A DNA stretch of 64,000 bases from contig NZ_RJVB01000004.1 of NCBI RefSeq assembly GCF_003751505.1, forward strand, positions 124,001 through 188,000, written 5' to 3'. The translations under genes were made by a program, and so were the position numbers. The stretch comes from Erwinia sp. JUb26 (lineage in GTDB: Bacteria; Pseudomonadota; Gammaproteobacteria; Enterobacterales; Enterobacteriaceae). Position 1 is the first letter of the stretch. Every line of letters begins with the position of its first letter. Shown here in pieces: positions 19,201 to 26,933 of the stretch. The notes under the pieces are model-generated. The model was not told where the DNA came from. It searched no databases and saw only the letters and a list, made by a program, of their open reading frames with translations.

Positions 19201-19351
19201 GGGTAGCGGACTGAAAAACCTGAACATTGTGGTCAGTATTTGGGTAGATCGCGCCCGAACATCAAAGGTCACTCTAACGGCAAACTACTGGCCGGATCGG
19301 GCGGAACCGGATTTCCGTCTGGGCTTAGAGTTGAATGCGAATAGGGACTGA
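16247..19351 (+). CDS. VasX-like T6SS membrane-targeting effector
   Basis: A 1034-residue toxin. The N-terminus (about residues 20-180) matches the VasX/BTH_I2691-type T6SS effector N-terminal region: CKACQRSGLPIFPLRVA and FKYVLRTLRMGYLYVLLD are characteristic. A long middle region follows. Three to four hydrophobic segments lie at about 750-845 (AVLGGIAGIFDGI, FAIGGVFLITGGGVSAYWGA, WAALLIFMGFFIVYEASK), consistent with pore formation in a target membrane. The C-terminal about 170 residues are soluble. AAGGAAAGGAATTCC precedes the start. The DNA of the membrane segment (about 18520-18830) is clearly richer in A and T than its surroundings, suggesting module exchange. Three presumed immunity genes follow. 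Confidence 0.85.
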   Translation: MQLKDRVNQNAAASQQATSTPSGCKACQRSGLPIFPLRVAAVPKALLNSGWVPAVPRQEVALTGGEFKYVLRTLRMGYLYVLLDKTVWQGYEVTAEGFLRQFNPLAMPEGDAVMPLSQICLTQGHEIAASFINIDDRKYHEAWIAFSSDPWSEEVLAEYLSGKRPASRFTRITLSNGQISGTDGVCIPLDASLSALKSSVAEFATPLFTNIAPTDGEMTGGAHGFYSRTDEDKQSAMGRYVSQLERKYQCGVMAIAVDDSVGIVQELNLGRMQIMEACLAYIAQPEVFHKHMISGAITQYLDRLKQDVAKQSSPAFKMNGPAIGGYGPEFIPADKVAEQTFAQQYARLLKSYDEPARAAFAAEFRQHFTMPERQLRAIDMDLAAWFRSQTWLNIISYDYAPDSSAAGWAAQMLTLAACVQGGAMTESTQDVWAQWLQKADSPAYLGFTGMQISLQDTLFNGGNVFNDLKTAATSDEFGNYLKKLAIQRGWASRILAVTGSVSRLGKSINPATRKSYLAMMQGAMLTAGESTIVLEYNTTLRKLKRHLKENAGLRQSLAKNNPAFENTGFRGGSGAVVDEMMGLRGKGLDVPIKVQFSMTGTLDEIQKAAGNIPLNDRPFHYFAGMNDLDNVFISDLSLQGKDIKGPVLRATYTQMAEWNERGRRLISGDSVGLILGAGLMALQLEDWHAKADAVKYSVGTDVDAVADYAINRLLVLEGMAEIAGFASKLAVKQNWLTLSARQQVPKLVRLGAVLGGIAGIFDGIRNLDNGLRAYKDGDTNASFAFAIGGVFLITGGGVSAYWGADGIYALTSKVGFLRLGPSGWAALLIFMGFFIVYEASKIRSTAFELWLRRTCFGLANESIKNYPLWHASSMTDLAEALVEYRAIITGMVADVAFASPFDTVTGNPTIYNIAYRRVDFRISLPGWVEGVSGRLITLTRSTDGFVLFTQSDNAPDLNDHERHAAPEGYYKYLWLLEEVKEGNGKGSGLKNLNIVVSIWVDRARTSKVTLTANYWPDRAEPDFRLGLELNANRD

Positions 19352-19356
19352 AGAAT

Positions 19357-20151
19357 ATGGGCAAGATTAAACGGCGTCAGCAGAAACAACGTGAACGAGA
19401 TCTGCGTAGGCAGAATCTGCCACGATTATTCCCCCCGGTGGATAACTGGGATGAAGATCTCCCCGATAGCGCTGAAGAGCAATGCTATCCTCCTCAGCTA
19501 ATTCGGGTTAATAAGATTAACGATATCTGGATGGAAATTCCACGCTTCAAATATGTCATGTGGTCCGCGATATGGCTGGTCGCATTTATAATTATGATAC
19601 CCTTGTTTATGATTGTGGTTTTTATTTTTACACAAACAGTGGTTTTAAATTTTTCATTGCTGCTTGTGTTTTTTTTACCAGTTATTTTTCTATTATCAAT
19701 TCTGTTGTTTTTATTAAAATCACTATTATTTTATCCTCGAGGAGCTCCTATCAGGTTTAATTGTAAACGGCAGAAAGTTTATGTTTATGAGTATCACCGC
19801 AGTAGTTGGAACCCCTGGCAACGCTGGCACGCCGAGATAAAGGTTTTCAACTGGGCAGATATTCACGCCGAACGCGTCCTGATGGCCGGGCACGCAGACT
19901 GGGGGCATCGCGTCTACTGCAGCGTTTGCAAACCGGGGACGTTTGAGGTGGTGGACCGGTTTGTGCTGACCTGGTCGGTTGGCAGCATTTTTGACGCTTA
20001 CGGATTATGGAGCCATTGTTGCCATTACATGGAGGCGAAGCCCGTACCGACCGCGCCGCTGCTGACGGACGTTCCGTGGAGCTGGACGCCGTTTAACACG
20101 GTGCGCTGGCCGCACGATCTGGATAAGGAATCCACGACGGCAGCGGATTAA
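19357..20151 (+). CDS. Putative immunity membrane protein, copy 1 (DUF6708-like)
   Basis: A 264-residue protein starting 5 bases after the toxin stop. A basic N-terminus (KIKRRQQKQRERDLRRQ) and acidic stretch are followed by a membrane hairpin at about residues 65-130 (IWLVAFIIMIPLFMIVVFIF, then a second helix). A soluble C-terminal domain follows, beginning RGAPIRFNCKRQKVYVYEY. I assign it to the DUF6708-like family from memory. Its position and membrane location suggest protection of the producer against the VasX-like toxin. It differs from copies 2 and 3 almost only in the hairpin. It starts with ATG, while the other two start with GTG. Confidence 0.75.
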   Translation: MGKIKRRQQKQRERDLRRQNLPRLFPPVDNWDEDLPDSAEEQCYPPQLIRVNKINDIWMEIPRFKYVMWSAIWLVAFIIMIPLFMIVVFIFTQTVVLNFSLLLVFFLPVIFLLSILLFLLKSLLFYPRGAPIRFNCKRQKVYVYEYHRSSWNPWQRWHAEIKVFNWADIHAERVLMAGHADWGHRVYCSVCKPGTFEVVDRFVLTWSVGSIFDAYGLWSHCCHYMEAKPVPTAPLLTDVPWSWTPFNTVRWPHDLDKESTTAAD

Positions 20152-20227
20152 ACCGTTGGCACAGGATGACGGGTCAGCAGGCCAGCCGTGTTAATCCGAT
20201 TTTCAGTGAATAAAAGGACTTATAAGA

Positions 20228-21028
20228 GTGGGTAAAATTAAGAAGCGTCAGCAGAGACAACGTGAACGGGACCTGCGTAGGCAGAATCTGCCACGGTTAT
20301 GCCCCCCGGTGGATAACTGGGATGAAGACCTCCCCGACGGCGCTGAAGAGCAATGCCATCCTCCACAGCTGATTCGGGTTAATAAGATTAACGATATCTG
20401 GATGGAAATTCCTCGATATGTAAATCATGGGTGGTTGGGATTATGGGTTATGGTATTGATTGCTTTTAGTTCTCTTTGCTTTTGTCTACTATTTTCATCA
20501 AGCTTTACTAAGTTCCTCTTTTCTGGAATGTTAGAGATTATTTTTTCCTTTTTTTTGTTTGCACCATTAATTACATTAATTGTGCTTTTTATTAAAACTC
20601 TACTATTCGAGCCCCGTGGAGCTCCTGTCCGGTTTAATCGAAAACGGCAGAAAGTTTATGTTTATGAGTATCACCGTAGTAGTTGGAACCCCTGGCAACG
20701 CTGGCACGCCGAGATAAAGGTTTTCAACTGGGCAGATATTCACGCCGAACGCGTCCTGATGGCCGGGCACGCAGACTGGGGGCATCGCGTCTACTGCAGC
20801 GTTTGCAAGCCGGGGACGTTTGAAGTGGTGGACCGGTTTGTGCTGACCTGGGTGGTTGGCAGCATTTTTGACGCTTACGGATTATGGAGCCACTGCTGCC
20901 ATTACATGGAGGCGAAACCCGTACCGACCGCGCCGCTGCTGACGGACGTTCCGTTGAGCTGGACGCCGTTTAACACGGTGCGCTGGCCGCACGATCTGGA
21001 TAAGGAATCCACGTCGGCAGCGGATTAA
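20228..21028 (+). CDS. Putative immunity membrane protein, copy 2 (DUF6708-like)
   Basis: A 266-residue paralogue of the preceding gene with a GTG start; AAAGGAC lies upstream. The N-terminal about 60 and C-terminal about 130 residues are nearly identical to copy 1, but the membrane hairpin is a different sequence (LGLWVMVLIAFSSLCFCLLF, then LFAPLITLIVLFIKTLLF). Extra immunity copies usually defend against related toxins of other strains. Confidence 0.72.
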   Translation: MGKIKKRQQRQRERDLRRQNLPRLCPPVDNWDEDLPDGAEEQCHPPQLIRVNKINDIWMEIPRYVNHGWLGLWVMVLIAFSSLCFCLLFSSSFTKFLFSGMLEIIFSFFLFAPLITLIVLFIKTLLFEPRGAPVRFNRKRQKVYVYEYHRSSWNPWQRWHAEIKVFNWADIHAERVLMAGHADWGHRVYCSVCKPGTFEVVDRFVLTWVVGSIFDAYGLWSHCCHYMEAKPVPTAPLLTDVPLSWTPFNTVRWPHDLDKESTSAAD

Positions 21029-21105
21029 TCCCGTTGGGACGGGATGAGGGGTCAGCAGGCCAGCCGTGTTAATCCGATTTTAAGTGAATAAAAGGACTTA
21101 TAAGA

Positions 21106-21903
21106 GTGGGTAAAATTAAGAAGCGTCAGCAGAGACAACGTGAGCGGAACCAGCGTAGGCAGAATCTGCCACGGTTATGCCCCCCGGTGGATAACTGGGA
21201 TGAAGACCTCCCCGACGGCGCTGAAGAGCAATACCATCCTCCACAGCTGATTCGGGTCAATGAAATTAACGATATCTGGATGGAAATTCCTCGATATGTA
21301 AATCATGGGTGGGGGATGATTTGGTTTCCCGTTTTAGTATTGTTTTTAAGTTCCAGTTGGTCTGTGATTTTCATTTTAAATATTGTGAGTTCATTAAGTC
21401 TATTTTTATCATTAATTATATTTTTCTCTCTCTTTTGTTTCATTTCGTTTTTCATTTATTGTTTGAAGTTGGTTCTGTTCGAACCCCGTGGTGCTCCCGT
21501 TCGTTTCAACCGCAAGCGCCAGAAAGTGTATGTTTATGAATATCATCGCCGCATGTTTCCGTGGCAACGCTGGCATGCCGAGATAAAGGTTTTCAACTGG
21601 ACAGATATTCACGCCGAGCGCGTCCTGATGGCCGGGCACGCGGACTGGGGGCACCGCATCTACTGCAGCGTTTGCAAGCCGGGGACGGTTGAAGTGGTGG
21701 ACCGGTTCGTGCTGACCTGGGCGGTTGGCAGCATTTTTGACGCTTACGGATTATGGAGCCATTGTTGCCATTACATGGAGGCGAAGCCCGTACCGACCGC
21801 ACCGCTGCTGACAGACGTTCCGTGGAGCTGGACGCCGTTTAACACGGTGCGCTGGCCGCACGAGTTGGATAAGGAATCCACGACGGCAGCGGATGAAGTA
21901 TGA
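21106..21903 (+). CDS. Putative immunity membrane protein, copy 3 (DUF6708-like)
   Basis: A 265-residue third paralogue with a GTG start. The hairpin again differs (IWFPVLVLFLSSSWSVIFIL, then a Phe/Ser-rich second helix), and the EYHRRMFPW segment is two residues shorter than EYHRSSWNPW of the others. It shares the RGAPVRFNRKRQKVYVYEY start of the soluble domain and nearly all of the C-terminus. The last codons add EV before the stop. Confidence 0.72.
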   Translation: MGKIKKRQQRQRERNQRRQNLPRLCPPVDNWDEDLPDGAEEQYHPPQLIRVNEINDIWMEIPRYVNHGWGMIWFPVLVLFLSSSWSVIFILNIVSSLSLFLSLIIFFSLFCFISFFIYCLKLVLFEPRGAPVRFNRKRQKVYVYEYHRRMFPWQRWHAEIKVFNWTDIHAERVLMAGHADWGHRIYCSVCKPGTVEVVDRFVLTWAVGSIFDAYGLWSHCCHYMEAKPVPTAPLLTDVPWSWTPFNTVRWPHELDKESTTAADEV

Positions 21904-21973
21904 TAAATTTAAAAACCTTATTAATATCAAGGTTATTGGCTGGCCCTGATAGCATCGTCATTGAGTTTTTCAA

Positions 21974-23194
21974 ATGCCCGTAGAATTAAACACGATTCCC
22001 GGCCCCGCATGGCGGCCATCGGCACCCAAACCTCTACGATGGTTGGGTGCGTTGCCTGGCTTTTTTGTCGCCGGTTCACTGCTTGCGCATTATCAGGGAT
22101 TACAACCTGAGGAAAACGTCTTCTGGTGGTTTGCCATCGGCAGCGCCGTTTTTTTATGGCTGATCATTGCAAGTGTTCGTCTGCTGTTCTATCTGATGCA
22201 GCAGAGTTATTCCAATGGCTACGATCAAGCGCGCGAAAGGGATATTTTACAGATGGTTCGGCGCGGACGCCGGGCTTTGCAAATCCTGGCGGCAGAATGC
22301 ATTACGGCGCATTCTGTCGATATGGAATTTACCGACATCGCCGATGCATTATTAACTAATGAAAATAAAATCACGGCTCAGCCATCCTGGAATGGTGCTC
22401 TGAACATTCGGCACAGCCGCTTGCCCGATTTATCCGGAATGCCAACGGATATAAGAATTCTCGCCATATTTTCACGCCTGTTGGAAAAGCTGGCCGTGCC
22501 GTTATCTCAACTGCCTTCAGATTATCCCGTCACCGTTTTACTTGAATCCAGCTCTTCACATTCAGCAACGCGGATACGCGAACTGTGGCAACAGGCCTGG
22601 CGAGATCGTTTCTTATCACAGCCGGCCTTCTTAACGGAAGGAAAGGGGCTGGAAGCCATTGATCTGTGGCTTGATCACCGTATCAAAGATAAATCGCTGC
22701 TGTTGGTCGTTGCCCTGCAAATCGCTCCGGAAGAAACAGAGATGAGCGGCGAGTGCGTCGTCGGATTGCTCTTTGGCAATCGCCTGACGCAAACAAAGTT
22801 AACGCCTTTCGCGCTGCTTCACCGGCCTGAACGAAGCGATGCGCAGCAGGCGTCATTGCAGTCGGGTGTTTTACAGGCGGCAAACTGGGTGCCGATGCTG
22901 GACAATGAAATCGAACACCTTTGGTTGGCCGGATTGCCGGCAGAAAGCGAAGCCTGTCGTAGCGCCATTGTTGTTCAGGGAAAGGCTCCGTTATCCTCGG
23001 TTTCCGCTTGCGCTAACGTGCATAATTTTAATGCGTTTTTAGGCGACCTTGGCTGCGCAAATCCCTGGCTGGGGATTTGCGCAGCGGCACAGGCGGCCAG
23101 TCTGGCACCCACCCACCATATGATTATCAGTGCTGAACAGGGGCGCGATGCCGTCTGGAGTTCCGTTGTTGCACCCATTGTAACGGGCCAGTAG
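21974..23194 (+). CDS. Uncharacterised T6SS-island membrane protein
   Basis: A 406-residue protein that I do not recognise. Two membrane helices lie near the N-terminus (WLGALPGFFVAGSLLAHY, about residues 24-41; FWWFAIGSAVFLWLIIASVRLLFYL, about 51-75). They are followed by a basic linker and a mainly soluble domain of about 300 residues. The topology places the large domain on one side of the inner membrane. No catalytic motif is evident. It lies 70 bases after the immunity array and before a PAAR gene on the same strand, so it probably belongs to the secretion module. The ribosome site is weak. Confidence 0.7.
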   Translation: MPVELNTIPGPAWRPSAPKPLRWLGALPGFFVAGSLLAHYQGLQPEENVFWWFAIGSAVFLWLIIASVRLLFYLMQQSYSNGYDQARERDILQMVRRGRRALQILAAECITAHSVDMEFTDIADALLTNENKITAQPSWNGALNIRHSRLPDLSGMPTDIRILAIFSRLLEKLAVPLSQLPSDYPVTVLLESSSSHSATRIRELWQQAWRDRFLSQPAFLTEGKGLEAIDLWLDHRIKDKSLLLVVALQIAPEETEMSGECVVGLLFGNRLTQTKLTPFALLHRPERSDAQQASLQSGVLQAANWVPMLDNEIEHLWLAGLPAESEACRSAIVVQGKAPLSSVSACANVHNFNAFLGDLGCANPWLGICAAAQAASLAPTHHMIISAEQGRDAVWSSVVAPIVTGQ

Positions 23195-23258
23195 AACGGT
23201 TAGGGGTCGGGCTTTATTTAAACCTGCCAGTCAGGGCAGACAAAAAAAGGACGGCGTT

Positions 23259-23537
23259 ATGGCAAAAGGTTACTACCTGGTGATACAGGACAAAACGACC
23301 TGCGGAGGCACGATCATCGAAGGCGATCCCAATCATACTCTGCTGGGTAGAGCGATTGCTCGCGAGCAGGATAGTGTGACCTGTGGCCAGTACCCGGGCG
23401 TGTATAATATCGTCGGACATATTCCGGACGATTCAGTGGTGGGGCGTAAGTTCGCCGGAACGCAGCACAGCAGAAGCAGCTGCCCGTGTCAGGCTGGGCT
23501 GATCCCGTCTGTAACGGTGAGGACTTACGACAGGTAA
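23259..23537 (+). CDS. PAAR-domain T6SS spike-tip protein
   Basis: A 92-residue stand-alone PAAR protein. It has the family pattern: a KGYYLVIQDKTTCGGTIIEG start, repeated Gly-rich turns, and Cys/His pairs (SVTCGQYPG and HSRSSCPC) that would bind the metal at the cone tip. It caps the VgrG trimer. No toxin domain is attached. AAAAAAAGGAC precedes the start. It closes the VgrG module. Confidence 0.85.
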   Translation: MAKGYYLVIQDKTTCGGTIIEGDPNHTLLGRAIAREQDSVTCGQYPGVYNIVGHIPDDSVVGRKFAGTQHSRSSCPCQAGLIPSVTVRTYDR

Positions 23538-23876
23538 GAGCTTCCTTGCACGTAAGGAACCTGACCCCTTCGGTATCACATTCATACGCTCGCCTAAAGC
23601 ATAAAGAAACCATTATATAATTCGTGGCATATCTGTTTTACCGAATTACATAGCCGATATAGTGATTTTACAACCCCCTCTGACCATTCCAGTATGGTTG
23701 TCTGATTCAGGCGGAATGAATGATGGCTGATGCCATACCCGTTATTTCTCCCTGTCACCCTTTTAATATTTAGCGCATTTCATACGGAACGCTTTGCCCG
23801 CGCCGCTTATCCGCTGCGTGCAGGGAAGCGTCGTTGACGAGCACAGAACGTATTTTCTTTTAAGGTTGTCGCCATC
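23538..23876. other. Intergenic gap, 339 bp
   Basis: I see no gene here. A short inverted repeat, TTCCTT-gcacgt-AAGGAA (23542-23559), follows the PAAR stop but has no T-run. The 3' part is presumably the promoter region of the following flavoprotein gene. Confidence 0.5.
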
Positions 23877-25040
23877 ATGACCATCAAGATAGCAGTGGTA
23901 GGACTGGGTGCGCTGGGCTGTGCAACCCTGCTGGCACTGGCACGTAAAGGCTTTCACGTTGAGGGATTCGAGCAGTATCGCGTCGGGAATAATATCGGTG
24001 CATCAGGGGGCCGTACACGCCAGCATCGACTGATCTACGGCGAAGGCGCGGCCTACACGACCTTGCTCCAGCGCGCCAGCCAGCTCTGGCATCAGCTGGA
24101 AGAGGAACAACAAATCCAGCTGTTTTGGGGGGGCGGATTCCTCACCATCGGCACGCCTGACAGCCCGTGGTTTACGGCGGTGGAAAACTCGGCGAAGCAG
24201 CAAAATCTGCCCCATGAGCGATTATCGCGCGTGGCGCTGAATCAGAGATTCCCGCGCCTGAATATTGACGAGGATGAGGAAGGCATTTTTGACCCCGCCG
24301 GGGGCATTTTGCTGACGCATGAACTGCTGCTGGCATCCGCCGAACAGGCTAAACAGCTGGGCGCAAAGGTGCATGAACAGACTCAAATTAATGAGATTGT
24401 GGCGCGAGACGGCGGAGTCGAACTGACGTTTAACGGCGAAGTCCGTTCTTTTGACCGGGTGATTGTGACCACAGGTGCGTGGAGCAAACGGCTGTTCCCT
24501 GATTTACCCATCTCCTCACGCCGCCTGGGTATGAGCTTTCACGTAGGTAAAGCAACCGGCTTCGACAATGTGGCATTTCCTCCGACGATGCGTGTAAGCG
24601 CCGGGCGGGCGATGTGGAATACCCAACCCCTGCCGGATGGCAAAAACTTTAAATTCTTTGTGGGCGATGCGGAGCTGAATGAACTGCACGACCCCGAACT
24701 TGTCGCCACTGAAGCCACCGGCAGTCTGACGCCGGTACTCCACGAGCGCCTCGATCGTCACGTGGCGGATGCGGTGAACGGCGCACACCGTACCATTGTG
24801 GGCGGCGGCACCTGGCCGGAAGCCTACACCCACGATCAGGCGCCGCTGCTTGGCGAACTGAAAAACCATCCCCACGTCTGGATTGGCATTGGCCTGTCCG
24901 GGCATGGCTTCAAACTCGCCCCCGCGCTGGGCGAGCTGCTGGCTCAGGCCGTTGCAGGCGACGTGAAGATCGCACGCGACTGGCCTCTTTTTTCGCCTGA
25001 ACGGCATTTTGCTGAACCGCAGGCGGTTTACTCTCGATAA
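23877..25040 (+). CDS. FAD-dependent amine/amino-acid oxidase (DAO family, MTOX/sarcosine-oxidase-like)
   Basis: A 387-residue DAO-family flavoenzyme. The N-terminal Rossmann motif AVVGLGALGCATLLALARKG binds FAD, followed by EQYRVGNNIGASGGRTRQHR as in N-methyltryptophan and sarcosine oxidases. The segment that in MSOX/MTOX carries the Cys linked to FAD (CxYT) reads EAYTHD here, so the flavin is probably not covalently bound through that residue. The gene heads a cluster with an amino-acid ABC transporter and an N-demethylase-like protein, which suggests oxidation of an N-methyl or secondary amino acid in the cytoplasm. Its substrate is not known. Confidence 0.82.
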   Translation: MTIKIAVVGLGALGCATLLALARKGFHVEGFEQYRVGNNIGASGGRTRQHRLIYGEGAAYTTLLQRASQLWHQLEEEQQIQLFWGGGFLTIGTPDSPWFTAVENSAKQQNLPHERLSRVALNQRFPRLNIDEDEEGIFDPAGGILLTHELLLASAEQAKQLGAKVHEQTQINEIVARDGGVELTFNGEVRSFDRVIVTTGAWSKRLFPDLPISSRRLGMSFHVGKATGFDNVAFPPTMRVSAGRAMWNTQPLPDGKNFKFFVGDAELNELHDPELVATEATGSLTPVLHERLDRHVADAVNGAHRTIVGGGTWPEAYTHDQAPLLGELKNHPHVWIGIGLSGHGFKLAPALGELLAQAVAGDVKIARDWPLFSPERHFAEPQAVYSR

Positions 25041-25054
25041 TCACCGGGTATCTC

Positions 25055-25861
25055 ATGAAGAAAATATTACTGGCCGCTGTAATCGGTAGCCTGACGCACG
25101 CTGCACTGGCCGCGCCTTTAGCAACAACGTTAAAAGATAAACAGCTGCACGGCATTATGCAGAATGACTACGAACCGGTCGTCTTTGTTGACGATAAGGG
25201 AGAGAACAGCGGCTATTTCTACGAAATAGTTTCAGCGGCGGCAACGAAGCTGGGTGCGAAGCTGGACGTTAAGAATGGCACCTTTGATACCTTTATTCCC
25301 GGCCTGCAAAGCCACCGTTACGATCTGGCGCTCGGCACCGATGCCACCGTGCCGCGCCAGCAGGTCGTGGATATCGTGCCCTTAATTGATGCTGGTTATT
25401 CGTTTATTACCCGTAGCGATGGCCCCGTAAAACTCTCCAGCGAGCTGACATCGCTCTGCGGTCATTCCGTCGCAGCCCTGGCCGGGCAATCTACCATTGA
25501 TGCGTTAAATCAACAGGCTGCGGCCTGCCAGCAGCAGGGTAAACCGGCGCTGAAGGTGGCCATCTATCCGTCGCGTTCAGCGGCATGGCTGGCGGTAAAA
25601 AGCGGTCAGGCGGAACTCACCCCGGTCTATACCGGTGAAGCGGGCTGGATAGTTAAAAAAGATCCAACCTGGCGGGTTACCGGGCCGGTATTTAACAGCG
25701 GTCAGTCCGGTTTCGCCGTTGATAAACAGCAGGGGCATGCGCAGCTGTGGGCTGATGCGGTAAATGCGCTGATTGCTGATGGCAGTTATCAAAAGATTTT
25801 ACAGAAATACGGTGTGGAAAGCGTGGCGTTGAAAACGGTGGTGATCAATCCGGCTAAATAA
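25055..25861 (+). CDS. Periplasmic amino-acid-binding protein 1 (SBP family 3)
   Basis: A 268-residue family-3 solute-binding protein with a Sec signal peptide (KKILLAAVIGSLTHAALAAP, cleavage near residue 20). The two-lobe fold shows GYFYEIVSAAATKLGAKLDV, the lobe-closing DLALGTDATVPRQQVVDI, and the C-terminal NALIADGSYQKILQKYGVE. It is 14 bases after the oxidase gene and feeds the permease and ATPase that follow. It is a paralogue of the protein at 29781-30590. Confidence 0.9.
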   Translation: MKKILLAAVIGSLTHAALAAPLATTLKDKQLHGIMQNDYEPVVFVDDKGENSGYFYEIVSAAATKLGAKLDVKNGTFDTFIPGLQSHRYDLALGTDATVPRQQVVDIVPLIDAGYSFITRSDGPVKLSSELTSLCGHSVAALAGQSTIDALNQQAAACQQQGKPALKVAIYPSRSAAWLAVKSGQAELTPVYTGEAGWIVKKDPTWRVTGPVFNSGQSGFAVDKQQGHAQLWADAVNALIADGSYQKILQKYGVESVALKTVVINPAK

Positions 25862-25975
25862 GCCCCCGTCAACATCGTTAAAAACCGGCAAAGGAATGCA
25901 TAAATCGGCATTGAGCAGAATAGTGACAACTGACTTAATGCCATTTCATTACCTTCATTGTTAACCGGTAATATC

Positions 25976-26920
25976 ATGAGTGAAATAAATGAAAGCCTGG
26001 TGAAAATTGTGCCGGGTCATACTATTCGGCCGCCCAGTCAGGCCGTTACGGCTCCTCAGCTTGAAACATTGCAGCATATTAATCAGGCGGAAGGAAAACA
26101 CGGTGTTCGCCAGCCATGGCGCTGGCGCAGACATCTTTCTGCGATCGTCGTCAGCGCCATCTTAATTATTTTAATCTGGCAGGCAGCGGAAAATCCGGCG
26201 TTTGACTGGCCGCTGGTCGGGCATTATTTATTTGACGGCCAGATCCTCAAAGGCCTGTGGACAACACTCTGGCTGACCGCTCTGGTGACGCTGCTGAGCG
26301 TGGTCTTTGGCGTGGTGGTTGCCTTAATGCGGCTCTCGCGTAATCCGGTCGTTTCTCTTTTTGCCTGGAGTTACATCTGGCTGTTTCGTGCCACGCCCCT
26401 GCTGGTGCAGCTGCTGTTCTGGTTCAACATTGGCTATCTTGTACCGCGCCTGACGCTGGGCTGGCCCGGCGGTACCCCCTGGTTCAGCGTGTCAACGAAC
26501 GATCTCATTAGCGCGATTGGCGCCTCGATTCTCGGTTTAACCCTGCACGGCATGGCCTATTCAGCGGAGTTTATTCGGGGAGGGCTGCTGGCGGTTCCGC
26601 AGGGACAGAAAGAAGCGGCCACCATGCTGGGGCTTTCGCCGTCAGAGATATTTATCAAAATTACCCTGCCGCAGTCGCTTCGCACGATTATTCCCGCACT
26701 GGGAAATTTCCTGATTGATAATTTAAAAGGCACCTCGATTATCAGCGTGGTGGCGGTGACGGAGCTGCTTTATTCTGCCCAGCTTATCTACAACCGAAAT
26801 TACAAAATTATTCCACTCTTACTGGTGGCGACATTCTGGTATGTGGTTGTCACGTCCGTATTGTCTTTATTACAACACTGGAGCGAACGTTATTACGGTC
26901 GCGGCTATCATCGAAAATAA
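25976..26920 (+). CDS. Polar amino-acid ABC transporter permease (HisM/GlnP type)
   Basis: A 314-residue permease. About 60 cytoplasmic residues precede the first membrane helix (AIVVSAILIILIWQAA); the core has about five more helices. The coupling EAA motif is GQKEAATMLGLSPSEIF near residue 225. This family usually needs two permease subunits or works as a homodimer; only one is encoded here. Start taken at ATG 25976; a TTG six codons earlier is in frame. Confidence 0.9.
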   Translation: MSEINESLVKIVPGHTIRPPSQAVTAPQLETLQHINQAEGKHGVRQPWRWRRHLSAIVVSAILIILIWQAAENPAFDWPLVGHYLFDGQILKGLWTTLWLTALVTLLSVVFGVVVALMRLSRNPVVSLFAWSYIWLFRATPLLVQLLFWFNIGYLVPRLTLGWPGGTPWFSVSTNDLISAIGASILGLTLHGMAYSAEFIRGGLLAVPQGQKEAATMLGLSPSEIFIKITLPQSLRTIIPALGNFLIDNLKGTSIISVVAVTELLYSAQLIYNRNYKIIPLLLVATFWYVVVTSVLSLLQHWSERYYGRGYHRK

Positions 26921-26933
26921 TTAAGGTTTTGCT

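Larger units (their letters stand above)
19357..21903 (+). repeat. Three-copy tandem gene array, unit about 875 bp
   Basis: The starts of copies 2 and 3 lie 878 bases apart. The two spacers (20152-20227 and 21029-21105) are almost the same sequence, including CAGCAGGCCAGCCGTGTTAA and the shared ribosome site, which shows recent duplication. Within each unit only the DNA encoding the membrane hairpin (roughly 190-210 bp) has diverged; it is very AT-rich and looks unrelated between copies. Confidence 0.9.
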
